DNA of 64,000 nucleotides from contig OY744615.1 in NCBI GenBank assembly GCA_963556255.1, forward strand, positions 9,755,765 through 9,819,764. Direction: 5' to 3'. This document shows, in pieces, positions 41,605 through 52,705 of this stretch. Each line of letters opens with the position of its first letter. The stretch's first letter is position 1. The DNA comes from Allolobophora icterica (lineage: Eukaryota; Annelida; Clitellata; Crassiclitellata; Lumbricidae). The translations under genes were made by a program, and so were the position numbers. The notes beneath the pieces are model-generated. The model was not told where the DNA came from. It ran no database searches and saw only the letters and a program-made list of their open reading frames with translations.

Positions 41605-42185
41605 GCGTAGCCTATATGTAATTATTCTGTTTCAGCCATCTAGTGACCTACTAACTACCCCAACATCACATGACAACCCAGTTGCAATCTTTCTTGCCAA
41701 TTACACAGTGGTTCATCTTCAGCGCTGGTCCATCTTTTGCAACTTTCCCATAAACCGCACCTGCCAATTCCCAAGATCTTGGGAAAATTCCCAAGGAGTG
41801 GAGGCACTGCAGTTTGGCGAAATATCGACCTTGACCGGCAAAGTCGTCACAACAGAACCAATTGTGTCACAGAAAATTTTTCTTGTCACAGCGCAAATCT
41901 TTTACAAAATTTTCGGCTCGCATGCATCGACGCACGACACAGCGTCGTCTCTGTTGCTCGATATTCAGCTGCTAGTCGGATCGTGGTGACGCCTGGTGAA
42001 CGGCAATGCTAAAGGATGCATTTTTCCTATTATAACACGACACATAGTCTACAGGATAACTGTTCAAAACATGATTATGTTGTATAAACTAATATATTTA
42101 AACAGTATATTAAGTATTAGGCTAGTAATAATTTTTATGGTTTTTCTACAAACACTATTATAACGCTTGCTAATCTTGTTCAGCC
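41605..42185. other. Polinton right arm, no recognised gene
   Basis: Overlapping frames of about 90 codons (41,708-42,012) have no recognisable motif. The remaining sequence is AT-rich. It may be decayed Polinton sequence. Confidence 0.4.
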
Positions 42186-42275
42186 GAATGGCATCGGTGG
42201 TACATTGGTTTAGGTCGATGATTTGGAATCAAATGGTCGTCGGTTCAAATCAGCCTTCAGTCAAGATTTTATATT
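42186..42275 (+). repeat. tRNA-like SINE head
   Basis: It has an A-box-like TGGCATCGGTGGTACATTGG and a B-box-like CGGTTCAAATC with a T-rich stretch after it. Short and without a clear tail. Confidence 0.45.
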
Positions 42276-42279
42276 TTTT

Positions 42280-43035
42280 TGGAGGAGAATACGAACAGAA
42301 CACCTAAGAAACACGCACACACAGACACAGAGGCCAAACACCTCACGAGGAGAAAAACAAACACACGAACCACGAACCTAATGATTCACATACACGATCA
42401 GACGGACACAAGGACACACATACACCAATACAGACAGACCGACAATAAGACACACAACTCTACAGACAAACACAAACGTCCGCCATCTCTAAGTAATGCA
42501 CATGCAGTACACAATCAACACTCCACAAAACAACCAGGAACCATAGACACATCACCCGGACAGATGAATTATTTGGATGGACGACTGAATGGATGGATGG
42601 ATGGACGAATGAATGGATCAATGAACGAATGAATGGATGGATGAATGTATGGATGAATGGACGAATAAATGGATGGATGGATGAATGAATGAATGAATGA
42701 ATGAATGAATGAATGGATGGCTGAATGGGTGGGTGGATTAGTGAATTATTGGATGGATGGACACCCGGATAATTGGATGAATGAATGGATGAATGAATGG
42801 ATGGATGGATGAATGAATGGATGGATGGATCAATGAATGAATGGTTGGATCAATGAATGGATCAATGAATGAATGGATGGATGGATCAATGAACGAATGG
42901 ATGAATGTATGGATGAATGAACGAATAAATGAATGAATGAATGGATATTTGGACGAGTGAATGGATGGGTGAATGGATGGATCAATGAATGGATCAATGA
43001 ATGGATAGATAGATGGGTGCATTGGTAGTTGGGTG
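42280..43035. repeat. ACAC-rich stretch and (GGATGAAT)n minisatellite next to the right TIR
   Basis: CACACA/CAGACA-rich DNA (to about 42,560) is followed by imperfect ATGGATGAATGA units to 43,035. Frames here give only repetitive peptides. Confidence 0.88.
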
Positions 43036-43037
43036 GA

Positions 43038-43615
43038 TGAAAGTGTGGGCATTTCCACGAGCACGTAATTGTCCAGAAACTACGTGCTATTTATACTCGC
43101 ATAAATAGACCTACACCACACATCACAAATACATTCACAAATGCATTCGCACAAGCTCACGTGACCGAGCGTCATTAACCGATCCTCATTAACCGATCGT
43201 CATTAACATAACAGAACGTATCTACCTAAATATTACCACATCGTATTTTACAAGTACTTTCAAGTTTCAAGCGACGTGAACAGATCACAGTCGCTCAGTC
43301 AGTTAGCTTAATTTGCTAATAAAGTAATGACTTTGGCCTAGAGGCCAAAGACGATCTCGTGTGAACGATGTCGATGTCGTCCATTCATCCATCCATCAAC
43401 CTACTCGGACCTTTGACCTTGACGTTGAATTACCTCGGCCTTAACCTTGGTCTTGGCCAAGTCGCATGACACTATGGTGACGTTCGAGCTTGGAAAGTCG
43501 GCCATTCATTCATCCATTCACCTACTCTGACCTTTGACCTTGACCTTGAAGTTGATCGTGACCTTGGATGACCTCGCCCTTGACCTTGGCCTAGAAGCTA
43601 ACAAATATATCTACT
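43038..43615 (-). repeat. Polinton right terminal inverted repeat
   Basis: Mirror of 18,646-19,220, with the same AGGTCA-type array, CATTAACCGATC repeats and a TATTTATA (complement of TATAAATA). It ends ATATATCTACT, followed by the CGTCTG duplication. Confidence 0.93.
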
Positions 43616-43621
43616 CGTCTG

Positions 43622-44423
43622 GGAAAAGTGATTTTAAAAAGCGATTAACCGAACTTAATGTTTTTCATACTATCGCATGTTTAGCGACATCTTGTGGCCT
43701 CAAAGGCCGTTGACGCTTATCTGAGTCATAATGATGATTTCAACAATTATTGTACGAAAATGATTAATATATTTCTTTTTGAAAAGGGATTGAAAGGTGT
43801 CTAAGCAGAATCTCTCATTATTTGGAGTGTCGCATGTTTAGCGACTTCTCATGACTTTTGTGGCTGTTGACGTCGACTTCACTCACAGTTGATAGAGAAA
43901 AAATTGATTCCGTACTGCCGTATACTCGGGTGGTGCCAGTCCAAACCCTGGATGAAGGAGGAGGACGACGCTAATGATCTTTGTTACGAAACAGCGTCGT
44001 TAAGCAGAAACTGCTAATAGGAAAATCTTTGTACAGTTCCCACTTTGCAATTGTCTCTTGTGAAGAAGAAAGCTTACGAATTTCCAAAGATTTGGAGTAT
44101 TGGATGAATTGGGTGACCAAGAGAGGTTATATGTCGTTTTCTGGATGACAGAAGATGGCTGTGACATATATTAGTAGAAGTTTTAAGTCTAATGAGAACA
44201 GCGAGGTCAGCAGAATGCATGGTGGCGACGGGGAGATGATTTAAGGTCTCGAAAGAAAGAATTAAACCAATGATTTTTTTACCTGAGTTTTAGGTTTAGC
44301 AATGATCGCAGCGTGTTTGTTGAGGAGATCTAATATGATGGATAGGTGGACAAGACTAGTCATAGGTATATCAGAATCAAACCGCGCCTCAGATTCGCAT
44401 TTCTGGGTGAGTTTGCGCGCAAT
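43622..44423. repeat. Resumed host repeat array and dispersed repeat
   Basis: Two more units of the 17.7-18.6 kb family (TTTAGCGACATCTTGTGGCC at about 43,679; TTTAGCGACTTCTCATG at 43,850) are followed by a copy of the GTGCCAGTCC / GACGCTAATGATC repeat at about 43,935-44,010. No gene. Confidence 0.6.
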
Positions 44424-44715
44424 AGGGTTTGATGAATAAAGGGATTTGGTGAATATAGAATTTGGTGAATATAGGGGTTTTGATGAATATAGGGTTTGGT
44501 GGATATAGGGTTTTGAGAATAGGGTATAGGGAGTTTTGGTGAATATAGGGTTTTGGTGAATATAGGATTTTGGTGAATAAAATTATAAGGTTTTATGAAT
44601 ATAGGGTTTTGGTGAATACAGGGTTTGATAAATATAGGGTTTTGGTGAATAAGGGGTTTTTGATGAAAACAGGATTTTTCGAATATAGGGTTTTTGGATA
44701 ATATAAGGTTTTGGT
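44424..44715. repeat. Minisatellite GAATATAGGGTTTTGGT
   Basis: About 17 imperfect units of 15-18 bp. Confidence 0.9.
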
Positions 44716-45329
44716 GACTATTGGGCAGTGATCAGAGGGCTAGTTGAGTTCGCAATTGAGAATTCGTGAGAAGCCCGATGCGACACCAGTGATGATTACG
44801 CCAGGAGTGTGGTTGAATCAATGGTGGGAAAGAAACAATACGAAGCTGTGAACATCGACCTTTATTAGTGGACCAGTACATTGCCTTTTAGATTCTGAGG
44901 TCTGCACATAATATGCTAATGAGCTCTATGCCTGACGTCATGCTAGGGGGAACGTCGATATCTATATTTAGACCATTGACTCTGTGAACGGTGACCCATG
45001 ACCTTTCCCGTCATGCATTCCACCCTAGCATTACGTCACAGGTAAGCATATCTATTCTTAGCAACAGGCCAGGCTTCAACTTGAATCGCTCATAGCGGGT
45101 CCACTTAATATAAGTCGATGGCTGTGAAGGTGGGACTCACCAAAAATCCGGCAGAATGAAATCATGCAGATATCCACGCTTCTTATCGCATGTATCATTT
45201 CATACAAATCACAGTTTCTGGATAAATAAATTCCACACCGCTATGACCGTCAGCTGAGATTGTAAACACCCCTTTTAAATTGCTACAGAATTCTACATAA
45301 ATGGGTCCAAGTACTGACGCTAACAGCTG
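44716..45329. other. Intron, no recognised feature
   Basis: Mixed-composition sequence with several TGACGTCA-like words (TGACGTCATGC, TTACGTCACAG). No gene, SINE heads or clear repeats were recognised. Confidence 0.4.
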
Positions 45330-45510
45330 AAATATGTGGCGATAGGGTCATTTTGGCCGCCATCTTGTTTTCTCATGCAACCGCCAAAAATCCAGCTTGC
45401 TACCCGCGATTTTCGTTTTCAGCAGGGTCGAATTAGTCTAGAAACACCGAGTAGCAAATTGTTACATGATTTGCTTCTAACAATGTCATTTTGAGATTCC
45501 AAGCCTAGTC
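45330..45510 (+). mobile_element. Terminal fragment of the fold-back/CXC transposon
   Basis: It matches the outer ends at 51,430-51,614 and 11,250-11,430: GGCCGCCATCTTGTTTTCTC, GCGATTTTCGTTTTCAGCAG, GTTACATGATTTGCTTC, ending ATTCCAAGCCTAG. Confidence 0.85.
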
Positions 45511-46360
45511 TACTAATCTTTCAGGAAAGGTGGACGTCAATGACCCTGGCGGCAATGAACACTGCACATAAATTATACTAGACTATGTGAAAATCTCTTT
45601 CGACACGTTTAAATCGCGTTTCTTCAGATATATAAATTATACATAATAGTCGTAATTTTCCATATCTAGAGATTAACTCCGCCACTGCTCGTACCCTGGT
45701 AGTGCCAGTCCCAAGCATGGAGAAAGGAGGAGGGTGACGCTAATCATCTTTGTTATGACACAGTGTCGTTAAATAGTAACTAACCAATCCATGATTGTCT
45801 AGACGAACGGTGAGAAATGTTGAAAATAATTTCTGCCGAAGTCTAGGGCCTTTGATGTCATAAGATGTCGTTAAACTCTGTATCCATCCACCCATATCCA
45901 GGTTCGTCGTATGGAGTTTCGTCCAAGACTATCATAGGGACAAATAGTTGGAGCAGACTGTTGGATTGGAAAGGAATCTACTCGGATTGATGAAACAAGT
46001 GAAGCCTTCTTATTACGGTCGTGTACTGCGGGAGATTGCCTGGGAAAAGGAGATTATACAAGGCACAAAAACTTAAGGAAGACCTAAAATGACATAAACT
46101 GTTAATATAGAGTTAATAGATCATACGATAGTTATCGAGGAAGACAGAAACATGAGATGGAACTAAATTGTCTGTGTGGCAGCCAATCTTAGGGTCGAGG
46201 ACGGTTGAAGAACACGACTACCCGTACTTGGGTAGTACCAGTCCCAAGTCTAGATCAAGGAGGGCGACAATAATCATCTTGTTCTGACGCAGCGTAGTTA
46301 AACAACAACTAATCAACCAAATCGCTAATTTTGTTTCCATCAACAAGAAGAGGAGCAGTC
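45511..46360. other. Intron with dispersed repeats only
   Basis: It holds two copies of the GTGCCAGTCCCAAG...GACGCTAATCATCTTTG repeat (about 45,700-45,790 and 46,226-46,320) and an inverted GACATCTTATG-type motif at 45,841-45,880. No gene. Confidence 0.55.
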
Positions 46361-46368
46361 CCTTAAAG

Positions 46369-46931
46369 CAGTGGCGTGCAGAGGTTCTTTGATGCCCGGG
46401 GACAACCCTTCATTGGATGCCCCTAAATTGTTCTTTCCCTAATTCATTCCCCCTCCCCTCCCACTGCACTGTGCTGCCCTCTTGCAACGAAATAGTTGCA
46501 AGAACACAAGATTTATCTAGAGTAAAGACGAACGGTACGCGTATGCCCGCCAAGCCAACGTCGGCTGATATTAATGGTTGTCTGCAAATGTTTGATTAAA
46601 TCCTTACAAAATAGACAATAAAATTACTTACTGTTGCGTCTTGCCGAAAAAATTCTAACAGACGACGCTAACCTAATTAAACCTATGAACGATAATACAA
46701 TCATAACACTGCCGTTGTCAACCGCTGATTTCATAACACGCTAAAAGGGTTCGCAATGCATTAGACACTATTATTAGTACTTAAACTACGGCATACGATT
46801 CGTATGATACGAAATTAGTCCGGCAATACAAGCGCAAGAGATGTGACTGGGCCAACGCCAACCGTTGGATGCCCCCTCCGGCTGGATGCCCGGGGTCGTC
46901 GCACCCTCGGCACCCCCTCTGCACGCCACTG
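46369..46931. mobile_element. hAT-type MITE (563 bp)
   Basis: The inverted ends are CAGTGGCGTGCAGAGG and CCTCTGCACGCCACTG. The duplication CCTTAAAG is at 46,361-46,368 and 46,932-46,939. No transposase inside. Confidence 0.95.
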
Positions 46932-46940
46932 CCTTAAAGC

Positions 46941-47162
46941 CAGGGCTGTAGTCGAGGGTAAACGCGGGTATAGGCCTACAGCGTTTACTCACCTCTAGAG
47001 ACCGTATACTCACCTCACAATATATTTATATTTATTTATATTAAAATACTGTTGCGTATAGGCCCTACTCACAAAATACTGTAGCGTATACTCACCTCTA
47101 ATTTGTTTCGGAAAACTAACCGGTAGCGTGTACTCACCTCTAATTTTACCACTACAGCCCTG
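46941..47162. mobile_element. hAT-type MITE (222 bp), second copy of the 41,371 family
   Basis: It runs from CAGGGCTG to CAGCCCTG with duplication CTTAAAGC at 46,933-46,940 and 47,163-47,170. It inserted 1 bp off the duplication of the neighbouring MITE. Confidence 0.95.
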
Positions 47163-47194
47163 CTTAAAGCTAATCCGAGAGGTAGCCATGGGTA

Positions 47195-47400
47195 TGAAGT
47201 GCTAGCGACTTCATTTTCTTAGCCTCGGCATATGAAGGCGTGTGGCCAGTCCTGTCCCTCGCCGTCTCATCTTCCCACCGATAATGTACGGTCAGTGTAC
47301 TCATTATAGCTGAGTTGGCTAGAAGGTGCAGATGGAGCAGAAATCTGGAACCAAATTTCTGCCCTGGCCATGATCAGGTGCGTAATGAAGGCATTTATAG
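47195..47400 (-). repeat. 5'-truncated tRNA-derived SINE
   Basis: The inverted relative of 11,822-12,030, sharing CAGAAATTTGG, TCAGCTATAATGAGTAC and ATCGGTGGGAAGATGAGA on the minus strand. Confidence 0.65.
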
Positions 47401-48810
47401 CAGTAGGCCCTATAGAGACACCATCAAAACAGGTCTACTTGGCTTTGCTCCACAGTTCAATCGCCTATCAACGTTTCTTGTCAAGCTCATACTTTTGACA
47501 AAAATCAAGTGCTTTTCTTATCTTCGAAACAACGATCAATCAATCGTTTTTTTATCTTAAAATTGTGCTTCAATAATTAAGAGCTGGGAATTTAATCAAC
47601 GTTAATGTAGACTAGAATCCGTGTAGACTGGCTGCTGAAAAAGTCAACACCTCTTTCAATTTTTACAACTTTGTATAAATAAGCCTCACTTCCTTCGTCG
47701 TAATTCTGGCAGAACAGTGTAATGGTTGACGTGAACGGGCCTGGCAGCCATATTATATCGGATACAGTAAAAAGTAAATGTAGGCTACACGTTTTTCTGT
47801 TGGGACCGTATGGCATCGACCCTGCTTAATTTTCAATGAATTGATCGAGTGAGATCCCTCAAGACTGCTGCTCGTTGGAACGGGTGCCACGCCGTTTAAG
47901 GTCTCCGCGTACGTACCGTGCTAGTAGTCTAGGCTTGGAATTTAAAAAAGGCTCTAGAAATCACTCTTAGAAGCAAATCATGTAACAATTTGCTAACCGG
48001 CGTTTCTAGACTAATTTGACCCTGCTGAAAACGAAAATCGCGGTTAGCAAGCTGGATTTTTAGCGGTTGCATGAGAAAACAAGATGGCGGCCAAAATGGC
48101 GGCCACTATCTTCATATGGCTATAAGTGAAGTCATGTATGGGATGGAAACATGATCTTAGAGTCTAAATTAACATTTTCGGGGTCAAGGAATGCGATGGA
48201 ACTAAAGATAAATATGTAGCACTGCCAGAAACAAAATGGCGGACAAAATGGCGGCAAAATATCTTCAAATGGCTATAAGTAAAGCCATGTATGTGATGGA
48301 AACATGATTTTAGAGTCTAAGTTAACATTTTCGGGGTCAAGGAATGCGATTAAACTGAAGACAAATATGTAAAACTGCCAGAAAACAAAATGGCGGACAA
48401 AATGGCGGCCAAATATCTTCAAATTGCTATAAGTAAATCCATGTATGTGATGGAAACATGATTTTAGAGTCTAAGTTAACGTTTTCGGGGTCAAGGAATG
48501 CGATTGAACTAAAGACAAGTATGTAGCAGTGACAGAAAACAAAATGGCGGACAAAATGGCGGACAAAATGGCGGCCAATTATCTTCAAATGGTTATAAAA
48601 CAAAATGGCGGACAAAATGGCGGTCAGTCTGGAGTAGTGTTTTCTTGGTCAAAGCATACAAAGGAAGTAACATTCTATATCATTCACTGATGTTATCACA
48701 GTTTAACCATCATTATTTACATGACATTTTTAGTAGCCTGTGATTGCTGTTTGACCATTTTATACATTAGGTACACAATATTCGTGTTTCATGACTTGAC
48801 TAAAGCTATT

Positions 48811-49480
48811 TCAAGCATTGTTGCAGTCAATGCAATTGCACATAAGTGTACATGGCAAGTTCACATTTCGACAGCAGCAGCGCTTGGTGTTACATGTATC
48901 AACTTTGCATGATTTACAGTAGACAAACTCTAGACACGACTGGGGCACCGGACCAATTGTAGACCGCACTGGTACGAGAACACCTTCTTCCTCCACACTC
49001 CATCCTGATGAGGCTGGTGTCGGAGCATCAATGTGTGGAAGATAGGCCTTTTCCCAATGACAGTTTGGTAATGAGCACGTCTAATATGCTGCCTGATTAT
49101 GTCACTGCATGGTCAAGAGAATCAGTCTTTTAGTTTCCCCGAACAAAACATATCGTGCCTCAGTGCATGTTTTGACGTTGTCATTTGTTTTACACAATCT
49201 TACCACAAATTCCTCTGCATTTGCTCTAGCTTTTCTGATAGGGGAATGTTCCCCAATGTCGAAAGTAAACGAGAACTTTCCAAGTAGGTTTTCCATGCAT
49301 TTTCTTTGCTGATCCCTGCTAAATATGATGTCACATCACATCCGGTTATTCAGTGAAAAGCCAATATATTCGTCCCTAGTTGGTTTTTCATACTTAGAGC
49401 AATTGTGTGAATTGGAATGAACTTCCGCTTTGCTGATGTTCCTGCCATCACCCACATCTCATCATATTTAAAGCGTTGAA
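48811..49480 (-). pseudogene. Left-arm inverted copy of the transposon protein 3' end
   Basis: On the minus strand it repeats the frames of 50,076-50,740, including the identical cysteine-rich tail CKSCKVDTCNTKRCCC and CNCIDCNNA (48,811-48,996). It is a product of the fold-back structure, not an independent gene. Confidence 0.8.
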
Positions 49481-49799
49481 AGCTGAATAGATAGCAAGAA
49501 AATTCTGCCAATTTTCCGGCAACGGAACACTTCCGCACTCTATACAGCGGATTGGTCGTGATGTCTTACACCGCTTCTGTCTGGTTCTACTTTTTTACTG
49601 ATAATGTCCAGTATCGATCGAAGACAATATCGACCCTCTTGTAGCCAATCGAAAGTTCCTTCACAAGTGTAACCACTGTATCTGTCAGGTCACCATTGCT
49701 TGTCCATCAATAATTAAAAGTGTAGCCTCTGTTAGAGAAATGCTGAATGAACATCCTACTTTTTCAGTGAGCATCTGCAACATTGAGGTCTTGTCACCC

Positions 49800-50740
49800 G
49801 TTCTCATTTCTTGCTATGCCTGAAAACAAGGCTGATCTCATATCCATTCAGCTTTCAAAAGCCACATTATGGCGATCTAGATGTAGTTGTTGCTGGTGGT
49901 TTCTTGGAAGAAGATAAGGTATTGTCTACTGCCGGTTCTGATGTGTCTACTTAGCAGCGACACACGAAGAAGCTGATACCAGAATATTTGTACATGCTAT
50001 GCAGGCAACCCTAAAAACCGTGGTCGTTTGTGCAAGGGATACAGACGTTATTCTGCTGTTGCTGCATCACTATCAACGCTTTAAATGTGATGAGTTGTGG
50101 GTGATGGCAGGAACATCAGCAAAGCGGAAGTTCATTCCAATTCACACAATTGCTGAAAGTATGAAAAACCAACTAGGGACGAATATATTGGCTTTTCATT
50201 GAATAACCGGATGTGATGTGACATCATATTTAGCAGGGATCAGCAAAGAAAATGCATGGACAACCTACTTGGAAAGTTCTCGTTTACTTTCGACATTGGG
50301 GAACATTCCCTATCAGAAAAGCTAGAGCAAATGCAGAGGAATTTGTGGTAAGATTGTGTAAAACAAATGACAACGTCAAAACATGCACTGAGGCACGATA
50401 TGTTTTGTTCGGGGAAACTAAAAGACTGATTCTCTTGACCATGCAGTGACATAATCAGGCAGCATATTAGACGTGCTCATTACCAAACTGTCATTGGGAA
50501 AAGGCCTATCTTCCACACATTGATGCTCCGACACCAGCCTCATCAGGATGGAGTGTGGAGGAAGAAGGTGTTCTCGTACCAGTGCGGTCTACAATTGGTC
50601 CGGTGCCCCAGTCGTGTCTAGAGTTTGTCTACTGTAAATCATGCAAAGTTGATACATGTAACACCAAGCGCTGCTGCTGTCGAAATGTGAACTTGCCATG
50701 TACACTTATGTGCAATTGCATTGACTGCAACAATGCTTGA
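49800..50740 (+). pseudogene. Transposon-associated protein with acidic ADTR/DTDV motifs and CXC-like tail
   Basis: It spans frame-broken coding sequence. The part around 49,960-50,202 reads an E-A-D-T-R-I-F-V-H-A motif, then VVVCARDTDVILLLL and LWVMAGTSAKRKFIP; TGA ends that frame, and ITGCDVTSYLAG follows. The last part (50,555-50,740) has CLEFVYCKSCKVDTCNTK and CNCIDCNNA, a CXC/tesmin-like cysteine pattern. Proteins with this order are common, uncharacterised and repetitive in invertebrate genomes; the acidic motifs suggest a PIN-like nuclease fold (inferred). Several stops make it non-functional here. Confidence 0.65.
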
Positions 50741-51959
50741 AATAGCTTTAGTCAAGTCATGAAACACGAATATTGTGTACCTAATGTATAAAATGGTCAA
50801 ACAGCAATCACAGGCTACTAAAAATGTCATGTAAATAATGATGGTTAAACTGTGATAACATCAGTGAATGATATAGAATGTTACTTCCTTTGTATGCTTT
50901 GACCAAGAAAACACTACTCCAGACTGACCGCCATTTTGTCCGCCATTTTGTTTTATAACCATTTGAAGATAATTGGCCGCCATTTTGTCCGCTATTTTGT
51001 CCGCCATTTTGTTTTCTGTCAGTGCTACATACTTGTCTTTAGTTCAATCGCATTCCTTGACCCCGAAAACGTTAACTTAGACTCTAAAATCATGTTTCCA
51101 TCACATACATGGCTTTACTTATAGCAATTTGAAGATATTTGGCCGCCATTTTGTCCGCCATTTTGTTTTCTGGCAGTTTTACATATTTGTCTTCAGTTTA
51201 ATCGCATTCCTTGACCCCGAAAATGTTAACTTAGACTCTAAAATCATGTTTCCATCACATACATGGCTTTACTTATAGCCATTTGAAGATATTTTGCCGC
51301 CATTTGTCCGCCATTTTGTTTCTGGCAGTGCTACATATTTATCTTTAGTTCCATCGCATTCCTTGACCCCGAAAATGTTAATTTAGACTCTAAGATCATG
51401 TTTCCATTCCATACATGACTTAACTTATAGCCATATGAAGACAGTGGCCGCCATTTTGGCCGCCATCTTGTTTTCTCATGCAACCGCTAAAAATCCAGCT
51501 TGCTAACCGCGATTTTCGTTTTCAGCAGGGTCAAATTAGTCTAGAAACGCCGGTTAGCAAATTGTTACATGATTTGCTTCTAACAATGTCATTTTGAGAT
51601 TCCAAGCCTAGTCTATAGCTTGAGATTCAAATCTCTGAAATAAGCCACCATTGATAGGCTATATAAATGGCATCCTAAAGTAGAGTCCCATACGAGGTTG
51701 TCTAACTGTTATAACATCCTGTGGGACACGAGTTCATATGTCTCCTTCCTGGGGCCATTTGTCGTTTAAGCATCAAAAATTAATTACGCAAATGTCATCG
51801 AGCAGTTATTCTATAGATAGGCCTATTCCTCATCAAGCGTTTTATGATATTTTGCGAATGACAGTTAAATAGACTAATCTGTTATTCATTCGTAGACCCC
51901 AACTCATTAACGATCAATGTGTGTAACGGTCCACTCATCAACGTTTTTGCTAGTAAACT

Positions 51960-52705
51960 TAACTTTTAAGAATAAGGGCCCTTTTTTACTTCACTTTAAT
52001 TATGAAACACGTTGATTGCATAAGTTTTAATTTTAGAACTAAAGGCCTATTGTTACGTCACTTCAATTATGAAACACATTATTTAGTAGTTTTTAGTGTT
52101 ATACAATAAAGGCCTGTGTTACGTCACTTCAATTATCGAAAAGTGTATTTTCATTATAAGTTTACATTTAGAGAATAAAGGCCTTTGTAACGTCACTTCA
52201 ACTCTGAAGTGACGTAAGTCTACAGTTATTAACTTTAATTTAGAAGATAGAGGCCTTTGTTACGTCATTCCAACTTTCTGTTATTTTGAATCTCGGATTT
52301 AGAGAATAAAGGCCTTGATTGCGTTACTGAAATTATAAAAAAAAGTCTATTGTTATTAAGTTTAAAGTTAGAGAATAAAATACTAGTAATTGTTACGTAG
52401 GCCTACGTCATTTCGATTATGGAAAACGCCTATAAGCTTAATTAGTAATAATTTTAAATTTAGAGAATAAAGGCCTTTATTGTGTCACTTCAATTATGAA
52501 AAAGTCTATTAATGTCATTAAGTTTAAATTTAGTGAATAAAGGCCTATTGGCACATTATTTCAATTGTGAGTCTATCGTCTGTAATTTCAGATGTAGAGA
52601 ATAAAGGCCTTTGTTGCGTTACTTCAATTACGAAAGTCTATTGTTATTAGGTAGATATAAATCTTGGACATAAAGGCCTAATGTTATGTCACTTCAATTA
52701 TGATC
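51960..52705. repeat. Tandem array of ~65-75-bp units (AATAAAGGCCT / GTCACTTCAATTATG)
   Basis: About ten diverged units, each with GAGAATAAAGGCCTTTGTTACGT-like, CACTTCAATTATGAAA-like and TTTAAATTTA-like words. Confidence 0.88.

Larger units (their letters stand above)
18646..43615. mobile_element. Polinton/Maverick (polintovirus-like) element, 24,970 bp
   Basis: Both ends read inward AGTAGATATATTTGTTAGC and are flanked by the same 6 bp, CGTCTG (18,640-18,645 and 43,616-43,621). Six-bp duplications and 5'-AG ends are the Polinton signature. Gene content is also diagnostic: retroviral-type integrase with chromodomain, FtsK/HerA-type packaging ATPase, minor and major jelly-roll capsid proteins, protein-primed PolB and adenovirus-type protease. 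Later insertions inside it are a SINE (31,556-31,790), an LTR retrotransposon (34,631-41,130) and a hAT MITE (41,371-41,596). Without these it would be roughly 18 kb. It sits in a dynein intron. Confidence 0.98.
47929..51614. mobile_element. Fold-back transposon with ~1.54-kb inverted arms
   Basis: The left arm 47,931-49,478 mirrors 50,076-51,612 around a ~600-bp centre. Outer ends are CTAGGCTTGGAAT and its complement. The arms carry tandem units with CCGCCATTTTG words and an inverted duplicate of the 3' coding end; small differences between arms argue against a pure assembly artefact. AGTCT flanks both inner CCAAGCCT ends but also occurs at other copies, so the duplication is unsettled. Single-arm relatives are at 10,340-11,430 and 45,330-45,510. 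Confidence 0.88.

Noticed and set aside
42279..43064. Frames of 108-117 codons near the right TIR
   Set aside because: Low-complexity ACAC and GGATGAAT repeats; no protein-like composition.
18646..43615. An integrated adenovirus or a virophage rather than a Polinton
   Set aside because: The retroviral-type integrase, 6-bp duplication, AG-start TIRs and the particular capsid, ATPase and polymerase wording fit Polinton/Maverick; adenovirus-specific late genes are absent.
48100..51450. CRISPR-like regularly spaced repeats
   Set aside because: The units are diverged tandem transposon repeats in a eukaryotic genome; there are no distinct spacers and no cas genes.
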